Positions 15,342 to 24,379 of a stretch of 64,000 nucleotides of DNA are shown piece by piece. The stretch spans positions 62,001-126,000 of the forward strand of contig DASVUH010000064.1 of assembly GCA_036387135.1 (NCBI GenBank), given 5' to 3'. The stretch is from JALZCH01 sp036387135. Its GTDB lineage: Bacteria > Acidobacteriota > Blastocatellia > Pyrinomonadales > Pyrinomonadaceae. Below the pieces are notes generated by a model. That model did not search any database, was not told the origin of the DNA, and saw nothing but the letters and a program-made list of their open reading frames with translations. Both the position numbers and the translations under genes were made by a program. Each line of letters opens with the position of its first letter. Position 1 is the stretch's first letter.

Positions 15342-18300
15342 TTAGTTTGTTTTAACAGGCGGAGCGGGACGCGCAGGGAGTTTGACCGGAGCGGTCAGTT
15401 TTTTCATCACTTCCTGCACGGCGCGTTCAAGCTGCGGGTCTTTTCCGGCGATAACGGATTTCGGGTCGTTTTCGATTTCGATGTCCGGGTCAACGCCGTA
15501 ACCTTCGATAATGTATTCGCCTTTCATATTGACGAGCGCCGATTCAGGCACACTGACGCCGCCGCCGTCAATCAAACCGCCGCGATTTGAGATGCCGACG
15601 ACACCGCCCCACGAGCGTTTGCCAATCAAAGGTCCAAGACCGGCTTCGCGGAACATATACGGGAAAATGTCGCCGTCGGACGACGAATTTTCGTTTAAAA
15701 TTGCCGCCATCGGACCGTAAAAAGAGCCGTCCGGGTAAGTGTTCGGAAGATCGCTCGTGCGCGAGTAATTAACGCCCAAAACTTTTCTTCTGAGGCGTTC
15801 AATCAGCATCCGCGAAACGTTGCCGCCGCCATTGGCGCGAACGTCAACGACAAGTCCTTCTTTGTCGAGCTGCGGATAAAAATATTTGATGAATTCCCGA
15901 ATCCCGTTCGCGCCCATATCAGGCACGTGGATATAGCCGACGCGACCGTTCGTCAATTGCGAAACGCGGTTGCGGTTTGCCGTAATCCAATCGAGATAAA
16001 TCAAATTGCTTTCATCCGTAATCGGGCGATACGAAGTTTGCCGCGAGCCTTGCAGATTCGGCGTCGAGTTGACGGTTAAAATCACAGGCGCGTCTCCGAG
16101 ATTTCGCAGATATTGATAAATGTCTTTATCCGCAGTCACGTTTTCGCCGTTGATTTGCAAAATGTAATCACCGACTTTCGCATTAACGCCGAATTCCGTT
16201 AAAGGCGAGCGGTAGATTTCCTCTTCGTTTTGCCCGTCGAAAATTTTCGAGATGCGATAACGATTCGCTGATTTATCAACCTCAAAACGCGCGCCGGGCA
16301 GAGCGACGCGGGCGCGCGTCGGCAAATTGAAATCGCCGCCTTCGATGTAGGCGTGCTGGACTGTCAATTCGGCAATCATCTCGCCGATGACGTAATTTAA
16401 ATCCGAGCGATGCGCGATGTGCGGCAGCCAGGTTTTGTAATCGTCGCGGATGCGCTGCCAGTTGTAGCCGTGCATATTCGGGACGTAAAACCAATCGCGG
16501 TAACGACGCCAGACTTCGTTGAAAATCTGATTCCACTCTTCCGCCGGGTTGATTTCGGTTTGCAATCCGGCTGTTGAAACCGGCTTTTTGCTGTTTACGC
16601 CCTGCGGTGTCGCGTCCATCAAAGTAAATGTCGGTCCTTGCCCGATAATTATCTTCGAGCCGTCAGAGGACAGCGAATATGAATTAACGTTTTCCAGCAA
16701 AGTCGTTTCCTTGCGGTCTTTGATTGAAAAAATCCTGACCGAAGGCTGACGGTCGGCAGCGCGTCCGTAATAAAAAGGCGCGCCGACGAAATAAACAATG
16801 TGTCCGGTTTTAGCGGTCAAACCGCCGTAATTTTCCGGCGGCAACGGAACTCTGGTCGCGCGGGCGACAATTCCGTCGAAATCAATTGTTTCCGGTCGAG
16901 CCGAAGGCACGTTTTTCTTTGCCGTGTCAGCCGGAGGCGTTCCCGCCGGAGTCGGCGAGGGCGAAGCGCCGGGCTGCGGCTGTTTTTCATCAATCGGGCG
17001 CGGGCGCGCTTCGTCGGGCGGCGTTAATCTGTCGGTCGGCGAGGGCGACGGTTCGGGCGCGATTGTCACTTCATCCGATTCCGGCGGAAATGGATTTTTC
17101 ACGTCTTTGCGCAAAGGCAAAGCGTAAATTTGCGTCGAGCGGTTTGAAGCGTAGTTAAATTCGACGCCCGAAATCTGCGGCGCAAATTCGCGGTTGCTCA
17201 AAAAATAGAGATAATCGCCCGACGGATCGAACGCCGGATTAAACGCGCCGTACATCGGATCGGTGACGCGGTTCAATTTATTGGCGTTCACATCATAAAT
17301 GTAAACCGATTGAAAACCGTTCTCGCCCGAATAGCTAAAGGCGAGATAATTCCCTTTTGGCGACCATTCGTAATCCTGAATTTGTCCGCGCGGCGAGTCG
17401 GCGATTTGCTGCATTTTTTTATCGGCGACCGTGACAATATAAACTTTGCCGTCCTTGTCGGAAAATGCGATGCGTTTTCCGTCTCCGCTCCATTCCGGCG
17501 CGTAACGCTGCGCGTTTCCGCCAGTCGTCAATTGCTGCGGCTCGCTCAAACCGTCTTGCGCCGCCGTCCAAACTTCTTCTTCGCCGCTTTTATCGGAAAT
17601 AAAAGCGACCGTGCGACCGTCGGGCGACCAGCGCGGAAATTTGTCGTGCGAGTTTGATGAATGCGTCAGATTTCGCGTGCCGCCCTTTTCGACCGGCGCG
17701 CTGAAAACGTCGCCGCGAGCTGCAAACAAAACTCGCTCGCCTTTCGGTGCGAGCGCGACGTTTTGAATAAACTGCGCGCCGTTGATTGTGCGGGCGCGTT
17801 TGTGAACGCCGTCGTCCGGGACGCTGATATTTAATTTCGTCGGGCGATTCGATTTCGTGTCCAAAACTTCAAGCTCGCCGTTGCGCTCGTAAACAATTCG
17901 CGAGTTGTCATCGGACGAAGCCCAGCGAACGTCCCAATCTTTAAAATTTGTCACCTGCGCGGTTTTCGCGTTTCCGGTGTCGTAAGCGTAAAGATTAAAT
18001 TTCCCGTCGCGGTCGGAGTTGTAATAAATTTTATCGCCGATCCACATTGCGTCACGCGAAGCGCGAACGCCTTCGGAAATTTTCCGCGCGTCGTTTGTGT
18101 TTAAATCGTAAATGTAAAGCGTGTTCGCCTGACCGCCGCCGTAGCGCTTTTCGGTTCGGAAATCGCGCGTGCGCGGCGAATAAACCATTTTCGTTCCGTC
18201 GGCGGAAAAATCGCCCGAACCGGCTTCCGGCATCGGCAAAGGTTCCGGCGCGCCGCCGTTGACCGAAACTTTATACAGACGGCTTTGCGGCAGCGTCCAC

Positions 18301-18746
18301 GAATCGCGCTGCGAGCGGAAGATGATTGACGCGCCGTCGTTCGTCCAGCCCATAATTTGATTATCGTAACCCCAGCGCGGCGTCAGCGGTCCGCGCGCCG
18401 GATAAAACGTCAATTGTTTAGGCTCGCCGCCGCCCGCGGGCATCACGTAAACCTGTTCGTCGCCGTCGTATTGCCCGGTGAAAGCAATCCAGCGTCCGTC
18501 GGGCGAAAATTTGGCAAAGACTTCCATTCCGGGATGCGCCGTCAGACGAGTCGCCGTGCCGCCCGCCGTCGGAGCAGTCCATAAATCGCTGGCGTAAGAG
18601 AAAACTACGCGCTCGCCAGCAATGTCTGGAAAACGTAAAAGTTTGGTTTGCGACAAAACCGGGAGCGCAAACAGACAAAGCAGGAAAATCGCATTGAAAA
18701 GAATTCGGTAATTAATCGTCAAAAAATCGGGAACTTGTTTTTTCAT
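15342..18746 (-). CDS. tricorn-like S41 family peptidase
   Basis: 1134 residues. A signal peptide (FNAIFLLCLFALPVLSQ) is followed by many beta-propeller PD40/WD-like repeats (for example PRWSPDGRTVAFISDKSGEE) up to about 540, then a low-complexity Pro/Ser/Thr linker (about 560-625) and another propeller-like region. A tricorn core domain follows, then a PDZ domain at about 840-920 (GVNAKVGDYILQINGENV) and the S41 catalytic domain with the nucleophile region LNENSSSDGDIFPYMFR. This is the organisation of tricorn protease, but exported, as found in many Acidobacteriota. The likely job is degradation of peptides in the periplasm. The other strand carries the separate CtpA-type S41 gene 265 bp away. 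Confidence 0.93.
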   Translation of the reverse strand: MKKQVPDFLTINYRILFNAIFLLCLFALPVLSQTKLLRFPDIAGERVVFSYASDLWTAPTAGGTATRLTAHPGMEVFAKFSPDGRWIAFTGQYDGDEQVYVMPAGGGEPKQLTFYPARGPLTPRWGYDNQIMGWTNDGASIIFRSQRDSWTLPQSRLYKVSVNGGAPEPLPMPEAGSGDFSADGTKMVYSPRTRDFRTEKRYGGGQANTLYIYDLNTNDARKISEGVRASRDAMWIGDKIYYNSDRDGKFNLYAYDTGNAKTAQVTNFKDWDVRWASSDDNSRIVYERNGELEVLDTKSNRPTKLNISVPDDGVHKRARTINGAQFIQNVALAPKGERVLFAARGDVFSAPVEKGGTRNLTHSSNSHDKFPRWSPDGRTVAFISDKSGEEEVWTAAQDGLSEPQQLTTGGNAQRYAPEWSGDGKRIAFSDKDGKVYIVTVADKKMQQIADSPRGQIQDYEWSPKGNYLAFSYSGENGFQSVYIYDVNANKLNRVTDPMYGAFNPAFDPSGDYLYFLSNREFAPQISGVEFNYASNRSTQIYALPLRKDVKNPFPPESDEVTIAPEPSPSPTDRLTPPDEARPRPIDEKQPQPGASPSPTPAGTPPADTAKKNVPSARPETIDFDGIVARATRVPLPPENYGGLTAKTGHIVYFVGAPFYYGRAADRQPSVRIFSIKDRKETTLLENVNSYSLSSDGSKIIIGQGPTFTLMDATPQGVNSKKPVSTAGLQTEINPAEEWNQIFNEVWRRYRDWFYVPNMHGYNWQRIRDDYKTWLPHIAHRSDLNYVIGEMIAELTVQHAYIEGGDFNLPTRARVALPGARFEVDKSANRYRISKIFDGQNEEEIYRSPLTEFGVNAKVGDYILQINGENVTADKDIYQYLRNLGDAPVILTVNSTPNLQGSRQTSYRPITDESNLIYLDWITANRNRVSQLTNGRVGYIHVPDMGANGIREFIKYFYPQLDKEGLVVDVRANGGGNVSRMLIERLRRKVLGVNYSRTSDLPNTYPDGSFYGPMAAILNENSSSDGDIFPYMFREAGLGPLIGKRSWGGVVGISNRGGLIDGGGVSVPESALVNMKGEYIIEGYGVDPDIEIENDPKSVIAGKDPQLERAVQEVMKKLTAPVKLPARPAPPVKTN

Positions 18747-19011
18747 ATTTCGAGATTCAAAGTTTGGAGTTTATTTACGGAAACAAAAATGAAAAGTTTG
18801 CGCCGCACAAAATAATCGGCAAGGCAACCGGAGTTGTCGCATTTTCTTCCAAGTCTTGCTAATATCGGCAGTGAAACCTTGCTCTTTACCGAAGCGTAAA
18901 ATAGCACAGCAAACGCAAGGTTAGCACGCACAGGCGGAAATCGCGTTCGCAACCGTTCATTGCCGGAAACATTTTTATCGAAGCGCGCCCATTTCAAGGA
19001 GTAATTCAAGC

Positions 19012-20721
19012 GTGAAAAAAAGTTTAGTTTTAAATTTACTGCTCGTCGTTTCTCTAATTTCGCAATCTTTCGTTTTCGCCCAGAGCGGAAACGGTTCTTC
19101 TAAATTAACTTCAAAAAACATCGAACGCTCATCGTCCGCGCCGGTCGTGAACAACAAAAAAACGGTCACGGGCGAGATGATCGAAAACGATGTTTCGGAA
19201 GCCTTGAGCGTTATCGAAGAAAATTACGTTAACGGCAAAAAGCTGGATTACAACGAGCTTTTCAAATCTTCGATTGACGGAATGCTCCACGCGCTCGACC
19301 CGCACTCGAATTATTTCGACTCGAAAGAATTCGAGCAGTTTCGCACCGAACAGCGTTCGGAATATTTCGGCATCGGCGCGACCATCGGCGATTTGAAAGA
19401 CGGCGACACGACGTGGACTTTTATCCGCGCGACGTTTGAAAATTCTCCGGCTTGGCGCGCGGGTCTTCGCTACGGCGACAAAATCGTTGATGTCAACGGC
19501 ACTTCGATGAAAAACAAAACTTTTGTCGAAGTTCGCAACTTCCTGCGCGGTCCGCGCGGAACGAACGCTAAAATTACGGTTGAAAACAATCTGACAAAAC
19601 AAAAACGCACCGTCGAAATCACTCGCGACGCCGTACCCCAACCTTCAGTGCCTGAAGCGTATATGATTCGTCCGGGAGTCGGGTACATTGCGATGACCGG
19701 CGGTTTTAATCAAACCACTGCGGGCGAATTTCGGGAAGCGATGCGGCAATTAAAATCCGATGGAATGCAGCAGCTCGTTCTCGATTTACGCAGCAACGGC
19801 GGCGGTCTCGTCGGTCAAGCCTATCAGGTCGCGCAAGCGTTTTTAGGTCAGGGACAAGTTATTTTCACCCAGCGCGGGCGGATTCCGGGCAGCGAAGGCT
19901 ATTTCAAATCCGAAAATCCTTCGCCGGATAAAACGCCGCTCGTCGTTCTCGTCAATCGCAACACGGCTTCCGCCTCGGAAATTCTCGCGGGCGCTCTGCA
20001 AGATCACGACCGCGCTTTGATTGTCGGCGAAAACACGTTCGGCAAAGGTCTGGTGCAAAATCCGTTTATGCTGCCGTATAATTCGGCGCTGCTTCTGACG
20101 ATTGCCAAATATCAAACGCCTTCGGGACGAAGCATTCAACGCGATTATGCAAACGGCAATCTTTACGATTATTACTATCAGGGCGGCAGTTTGCGCGACG
20201 AGCGCAAACCCGCGAAACCCGCCGGAGCCGAAAAGACGACCGACGCCGGACGCAAAGTTTATGAAGGCGGCGGAATTCAGCCGGACGAAGCCGTCAAACC
20301 GGCTTTGCTTACTCCGGTTCAGCAACGCTTGAATTATCCGGTTTTCGGTTTCGCTCTCGAAGTTGCAGCCGGTCGCATTGCGGGCTTTGAAAGCTACAAG
20401 GTTGACCGCGCGATTGAATTCGGACACGATTTGAAGGCGACGGATTTTCCGTTTAACGAACAGCTTTTCGCGGCGTTTAAAAAGTATGTCGCATCGAAAC
20501 CTGAGTACAAACACCTGACCGCCGCGCAGCTCGACAAAGAACGCGATTACGTCGGGCGACAAATTCGTTTTGAATTATCAACGGCGGCTTTCGGCTCGAC
20601 CACCGCGTTTCAAACTTACAACGAAGCCGATCCGCAGCTTATGCGCGGCATCGAATTGCTGCCGAAAGCGCGCGAGCTGGCGCAATTGGTCAAAAGCAAA
20701 CAGACGGCTTTGAACCCGTAA
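19012..20721 (+). CDS. C-terminal processing peptidase (CtpA/Prc-type S41)
   Basis: 569 residues from a GTG start with AAGGAG 11 nt upstream. Signal peptide to about 24 (FVFAQ). A PDZ domain covers about 100-185 (GDKIVDVNGTSMKNKTFVEV), and the S41 catalytic domain contains NRNTASASEILAGALQD with the nucleophile in TASASE (318-323) and the general-base lysine in ENTFGKGLVQ. The C-terminal about 150 residues form an extra helical domain. It processes or degrades periplasmic proteins near their C-termini. Two S41 genes lie back to back here; nothing shows that they act together. A terminator follows at 20747. Confidence 0.94.
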   Translation: MKKSLVLNLLLVVSLISQSFVFAQSGNGSSKLTSKNIERSSSAPVVNNKKTVTGEMIENDVSEALSVIEENYVNGKKLDYNELFKSSIDGMLHALDPHSNYFDSKEFEQFRTEQRSEYFGIGATIGDLKDGDTTWTFIRATFENSPAWRAGLRYGDKIVDVNGTSMKNKTFVEVRNFLRGPRGTNAKITVENNLTKQKRTVEITRDAVPQPSVPEAYMIRPGVGYIAMTGGFNQTTAGEFREAMRQLKSDGMQQLVLDLRSNGGGLVGQAYQVAQAFLGQGQVIFTQRGRIPGSEGYFKSENPSPDKTPLVVLVNRNTASASEILAGALQDHDRALIVGENTFGKGLVQNPFMLPYNSALLLTIAKYQTPSGRSIQRDYANGNLYDYYYQGGSLRDERKPAKPAGAEKTTDAGRKVYEGGGIQPDEAVKPALLTPVQQRLNYPVFGFALEVAAGRIAGFESYKVDRAIEFGHDLKATDFPFNEQLFAAFKKYVASKPEYKHLTAAQLDKERDYVGRQIRFELSTAAFGSTTAFQTYNEADPQLMRGIELLPKARELAQLVKSKQTALNP

Positions 20722-20746
20722 ACAAAATGCGGATTTCGTAATGCGG

Positions 20747-20784
20747 AGTGCGGATTGTATAATGCAATCCGCACTTTTTATTTT
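20747..20784 (+). terminator. rho-independent terminator
   Basis: Perfect 11-bp stem AGTGCGGATTG / CAATCCGCACT with a 7-nt loop, then TTTTATTTTT, 26 bp after the CtpA-type peptidase stop. Confidence 0.85.
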
Positions 20785-20819
20785 TGCCCGTTAATTGAAG
20801 AAAAGGAATTTTATTTATA

Positions 20820-20987
20820 ATGCCGAACAATCCGCCGCCGTATTTTCCGCAATCGCAGCTTTCGCCACCCGATCCGAATCGTTACCGCAAATTTAGATTA
20901 ACCGTTGCCGCAATTGCAATCGTTTTAATTTTATTGCTAGTCAGCGCAGGCTTCGGAGTTTATTACTTGATTCGTTTTCTTTTTTAA
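20820..20987 (+). CDS. small single-pass membrane protein (55 aa)
   Basis: Short reading frame that is easily missed. It has a Pro/Asn-rich cytosolic N-terminus (MPNNPPPYFPQSQLSPPD), then a basic patch RYRKFR and one strongly hydrophobic helix AAIAIVLILLLVSAGFGVYY. AAGGAA lies about 12 nt upstream of the ATG. Proline-rich heads followed by one helix are a frequent form of small acidobacterial membrane proteins. No function can be assigned. It begins directly after the terminator of the CtpA gene. Confidence 0.6.
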   Translation: MPNNPPPYFPQSQLSPPDPNRYRKFRLTVAAIAIVLILLLVSAGFGVYYLIRFLF

Positions 20988-21470
20988 TACACAATGCCGC
21001 AGACATCACGGACGAACAGAAACAAATCAGAGTTGAACCGACGTGCTTAAGTCGAGCGCTATTTCTATTTGCCGCATAACTTCGAGAATTGTAATATCAC
21101 CATTACCAGTCCCCTTGTGATATTTAAAAGATCGAGATTTTTCGTCATTTGAAATTTCTTAGGTTCTGCAATAAAGTGTGTTTGTTTATTTTTTGGTTTC
21201 GAGTATATAAATTGATTTTAAGCTGTCATCGGCTTTGTCTCAAAACTCAGAAGGTACTGAACAATATTCAGAATATGTTACATAAAGTGAATAATGTTCG
21301 TCATTAAACTTAAAATTCGGCTTGAAACCGAATATCATTTATCTCTCAAACACTTTTGAGAAAAAGCCGCTATTATGATGAAAACAAAGCTGGGTGGCTA
21401 TCGCTTCGGCAGGTGCGGCTATAGAGAAAACACTTAAACAAAGCATCTATTCAAATACGGGAGGAAAAGT
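20988..21470. other. AT-rich non-coding stretch, leader of the peptide gene
   Basis: About 480 bp with no convincing reading frame on either strand. The last 170 bp hold several inverted repeats: ATTCGG/CCGAAT (about 21314-21332), CTCAAA/TTTGAG (about 21345-21360), and AGCCGC (21365-21370) with GCGGCT (21415-21420), enclosing CTATCGC...GCGGCTATAG. This suggests a structured 5' leader for the gene at 21471. No known riboswitch core could be recognised. The first 300 bp show nothing I can interpret. Confidence 0.5.
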
Positions 21471-21722
21471 ATGTTGAAATTATTTTGTCGCAAGTTTACG
21501 TTCCAAAAAATGTTTCTTGCTTCGATTTTGTTGGGAGCAGCTATTGGCTCATTTGACGTGTCTCATCTTTTAACACAGAAGGTAATTGCAAATAACCCGG
21601 TGCCTGGTTGCCAGGAGAATGCAGTTTGCAAATCCAGCGGATGTGATCCATCCGGGCGCTATTGTGTTTATAATAATAGTGGTTGCCCGGGAAACATTGT
21701 TTGTCCAAATATTACACAGTAG
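21471..21722 (+). CDS. exported six-cysteine small peptide
   Basis: 83 residues with a strong ribosome site (GGGAGG 6 nt before the ATG). The N-terminus is basic (KLFCRKFTFQK), then one hydrophobic segment FLASILLGAAIGSF (about 16-29), then a spacer VSHLLTQKVIANN, and a C-terminal 40-residue domain with cysteines spaced C-x5-C-x4-C-x6-C-x6-C-x5-C, rich in Gly, Asn and Ser. The layout of inner helix, short spacer and small Cys-rich tail recalls the NVEALA-type peptides of Bacteroidota, but no sequence match is claimed. Three disulfides in the periplasm are plausible, and a thioredoxin-fold gene lies downstream. No annotated family was recognised. Confidence 0.75.
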   Translation: MLKLFCRKFTFQKMFLASILLGAAIGSFDVSHLLTQKVIANNPVPGCQENAVCKSSGCDPSGRYCVYNNSGCPGNIVCPNITQ

Positions 21723-21807
21723 CGGAGCTTTTGCGAAATACCATTACAAGAAACTGAATTTGTATAACTCAAAAGTTCACTTCTTGTCATTAGGTATTTA
21801 AAAATAG

Positions 21808-21852
21808 TTCGATAACTGATAGATCGAGAAGTTTAATCTATCAGTTATCGAA
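21808..21852 (+). repeat. perfect 17-bp inverted repeat upstream of the 602-aa gene
   Basis: Arms TTCGATAACTGATAGAT (21808-21824) and its exact complement (21836-21852) separated by 11 nt, ending 14 nt before the ATG at 21867. There is no T run on either side, so it is not a typical terminator. It could be a processing or stability hairpin between the peptide gene and the larger gene, or an operator. Confidence 0.8.
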
Positions 21853-21866
21853 TAAAGTGAATACAA

Positions 21867-23675
21867 ATGTGCAAGTTTCTGTTGTTAAATGTTGCTGTTT
21901 TTATTTTTTTCATTTCTCCGATCTGTGGACAAAAAGTACAGCCTTTACCTGAAACAAGGGCATCCGAAGCAGCGACTAGGGTTTCCAAACAAGCCAATCA
22001 AATCGAAAGATTAGTTAACGCTTTGCTAAGAGAAAAATTTAGACTTTCCTTGGCAGATAGCGTCTTTCTCTTTGCCAGCTTAGGTAAAATTTGGAAAGAC
22101 GAAAACCCCGTAACCGCTAAGGATTTCTTTAAAAAAGCGGTTGATGAAGCATCTCCTCTATTGACCGACAGCCCAAAAGAAAGAACTGAAAAAATAAATT
22201 TGTTAAGAAAGTTGTTAACTTTAAGCGCGCAAATTGATTCAAAAATAACCGAAAAAATAATAAATCAATTACGGTCAGAAAGCGAAGCTCAACAAAAACA
22301 GTCTTTACAAAATTCAATAGCTTTTTCAGAAGCGTCATTAGCTATAATTACAACGAACCCGAAATTAGGCTTTGAGTTGGCAGTCTCCGCTTTAAGCTTA
22401 GTTGAAAAGCCCAGCCAAAATGAGAAAATTTACGATGTTATTTTATTTCTCGGCTTGAAAGATAAAAAGCTGTCAGAAGAGTTATTATTACTAACCCTGA
22501 AATTAGCTCAAAATTCATCTGATTTTGAAGCTATTGGAAGGCTGGCGTTATTCACGTCTCCTAAATCTTATACTATCGAAGTCAACTTCTTATCAGATAA
22601 TTCAAAAAGACATGTCTTATCACTTTTTTTGGACAAACTGGTTCAATTATCAACACTATCACAGCAGAATCAAATACTCGCCGAGCAAAAGGAACAAGCT
22701 TGTGTCTTCTTTTTAGCCGGCAAAGGATTGAAGGAAACAATCAATATATATCTGCCGGATAAATCTGGTTTATTATCCCAAATCACCCAACAATCTAATT
22801 TATGCCAACATGCCTCTGATTCAAGCAAAACTCAGTCTGTATTTGAAGAAATGGTTGCTGATAAAAAAGACTCAACCGTAGAAGAACTTGTTCAGGCGGC
22901 GGATGGGACAACGGACATAACTAAAAAGGCATTTTATTTTTTACTTGCAGTCGGCAAGTTATCACGAGAAAAAAAATTTGAAAAGGCGGTTGATTTGTTG
23001 GACGCTATGGATGAATCAGCTAGAAAAGCAATGGGAACAGATGATAGCGATGTTTTTTGGCGAGCAATGCGAAACGGCAATGCTTTGGACGCAATTAAAC
23101 AAAAGTTACAAGCAAAAGATTTAGGAGGAGCTAGGCGAATAATCGAAAAAACGCCTTCTGATTTGCGCCCGACTCTACAAATTCAAGCTAGCCGAGAAAT
23201 TTTAGAAAAAGTTACTAAAGTTGACTTTTCTAATTCTGAACAGAGTTTCGCGTTTACATTAATAGCTGACGCACGGCAGAAATTACCAAACACAGATGAT
23301 CCGTTTTTGAGTGTTAACCTTTATTTATCTTTGCTTCGTCGCTACGCGATCCTTTTACCGGATGAAGTTACTATTGTTTTTCGAGAAGCGGTTAAAGCCA
23401 TCAATCGAGCTGACGCAGCCAAAGATGAAGAGAAATATAAAGGTAAGGATTTCGCTAATGGAGAAAATATTATTCCTTTACCGTTTTTGCTATTGGAAAA
23501 TAACGAAGACAATGTTCTTAACCAAATCGAAGATATAGCGAAACCTTATAGTCGTGTGCGCCTTAAACTCGGTTTATTAAGCGTTTCAATGGCGAGATAT
23601 ACCGAAATTAAGATGAAATTGGAAGAAGAGAAATCGCGTAAGAAGTTGTCGCAAAATCAAAATTCCTTAAATTAA
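21867..23675 (+). CDS. large secreted protein of unknown function
   Basis: 602 residues. Signal peptide at 1-23 (LLLNVAVFIFFISPICGQK). The mature part is almost entirely alpha-helical by composition, with repeated Leu/Ala-rich helices (for example KLGFELAVSALSLVEK, KLSEELLLLTLKLAQ, EKKFEKAVDLLDAMDESARK) that suggest TPR- or HEAT-like solenoid repeats. There is no catalytic motif, zinc site or membrane anchor. The coding sequence is visibly richer in A/T than its neighbours. It lies between the Cys-rich peptide and the thioredoxin-fold gene, all same-strand, with 4 bp to the latter. A scaffold or chaperone for the peptide is one guess; nothing proves it. Confidence 0.8.
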   Translation: MCKFLLLNVAVFIFFISPICGQKVQPLPETRASEAATRVSKQANQIERLVNALLREKFRLSLADSVFLFASLGKIWKDENPVTAKDFFKKAVDEASPLLTDSPKERTEKINLLRKLLTLSAQIDSKITEKIINQLRSESEAQQKQSLQNSIAFSEASLAIITTNPKLGFELAVSALSLVEKPSQNEKIYDVILFLGLKDKKLSEELLLLTLKLAQNSSDFEAIGRLALFTSPKSYTIEVNFLSDNSKRHVLSLFLDKLVQLSTLSQQNQILAEQKEQACVFFLAGKGLKETINIYLPDKSGLLSQITQQSNLCQHASDSSKTQSVFEEMVADKKDSTVEELVQAADGTTDITKKAFYFLLAVGKLSREKKFEKAVDLLDAMDESARKAMGTDDSDVFWRAMRNGNALDAIKQKLQAKDLGGARRIIEKTPSDLRPTLQIQASREILEKVTKVDFSNSEQSFAFTLIADARQKLPNTDDPFLSVNLYLSLLRRYAILLPDEVTIVFREAVKAINRADAAKDEEKYKGKDFANGENIIPLPFLLLENNEDNVLNQIEDIAKPYSRVRLKLGLLSVSMARYTEIKMKLEEEKSRKKLSQNQNSLN

Positions 23676-23679
23676 CATT

Positions 23680-24291
23680 ATGCTTTTAAGAAGAAATGTT
23701 TTCGTCCTTCTTTGCTGTTTTTTAACAGTTTTGATTTCAGCCTTTTTTACCAATTTAGCAAAATCTTATTTATTTGACAGATTCGATTACGATTTAATCC
23801 GAAAAGATGAAAACGTTGCATGGAGTGGTCCTAAAGAGGGTGAAAAAATTGAATTAACCGGGTTTAAAGACGAACAATTAAAGCAATTCCCACAACTCCC
23901 AGAGAAAAGCCTGATATTATTTTCGCTAATTAACCCGAAATGCGGAATGTGTAAGCGTTCGGCAGATTTAATTGAGCAAGTTAGAGACGAAGCCAAATTG
24001 CATCAAGTAAAATTCTTTATGGTTTCTGTTGCCTCTGACATTTCAAAAGAAGAATTTTTTGAATATGCCAAAACATTTGGTAAATTAGATGGAATTTATT
24101 CTTGGGAAAATGAAAAAGAACTTGTTTTACCGGCTCTGCAGAAAATGGTAATCCCATCATTTATATTAGTTAGCGAACAAGGAGTCGTCTTACGCCGGTT
24201 TCCCGGCACCTCTAATGAAAAAACAATAAGAGACCAAATGGCAAGGCAAATAATTACTGAAACTCTAGCTGAAAAAGCTAAATTAGAATAG
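23680..24291 (+). CDS. membrane-anchored thioredoxin-fold protein
   Basis: 203 residues. One N-terminal membrane helix (FVLLCCFLTVLISAFF), then a thioredoxin-like domain from about 65: strand SLILFSLINPKCGMCKRS with the redox motif Cys-Gly-Met-Cys, and a cis-proline loop MVIPSFILVSEQGVVLRRF. The family is close to the AhpC/TSA-TlpA-type reductases. The CxxC follows the first strand as in active enzymes, so periplasmic disulfide exchange is likely. It starts 4 bp after the 602-aa gene. Its probable client is the six-cysteine peptide upstream, by gene association only. AT-rich like its two neighbours. Confidence 0.82.
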   Translation: MLLRRNVFVLLCCFLTVLISAFFTNLAKSYLFDRFDYDLIRKDENVAWSGPKEGEKIELTGFKDEQLKQFPQLPEKSLILFSLINPKCGMCKRSADLIEQVRDEAKLHQVKFFMVSVASDISKEEFFEYAKTFGKLDGIYSWENEKELVLPALQKMVIPSFILVSEQGVVLRRFPGTSNEKTIRDQMARQIITETLAEKAKLE

Positions 24292-24379
24292 GCATTTATT
24301 CTATGCGAAGGCGTATACTTATAACAATTTAGAGGGAATCAACCATCACTTACTCTTTTTATTTTCTTCTGCGTTTGAA

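Noticed and set aside
18743..19009. 88-aa minus-strand frame between the two S41 genes
   Set aside because: It overlaps the promoter/leader of the CtpA-type gene and the tricorn start, has no ribosome site, and its composition looks like a shadow.
21363..21425. Possible cyclic-di-GMP (GEMM) riboswitch in the peptide leader
   Set aside because: ACAAAGC...GGGTGGCTA resembles part of the GEMM core by eye, but the GGCAAACC half, the GNRA hairpin and the GACGCAAAGC phrase are missing, so no class was assigned.
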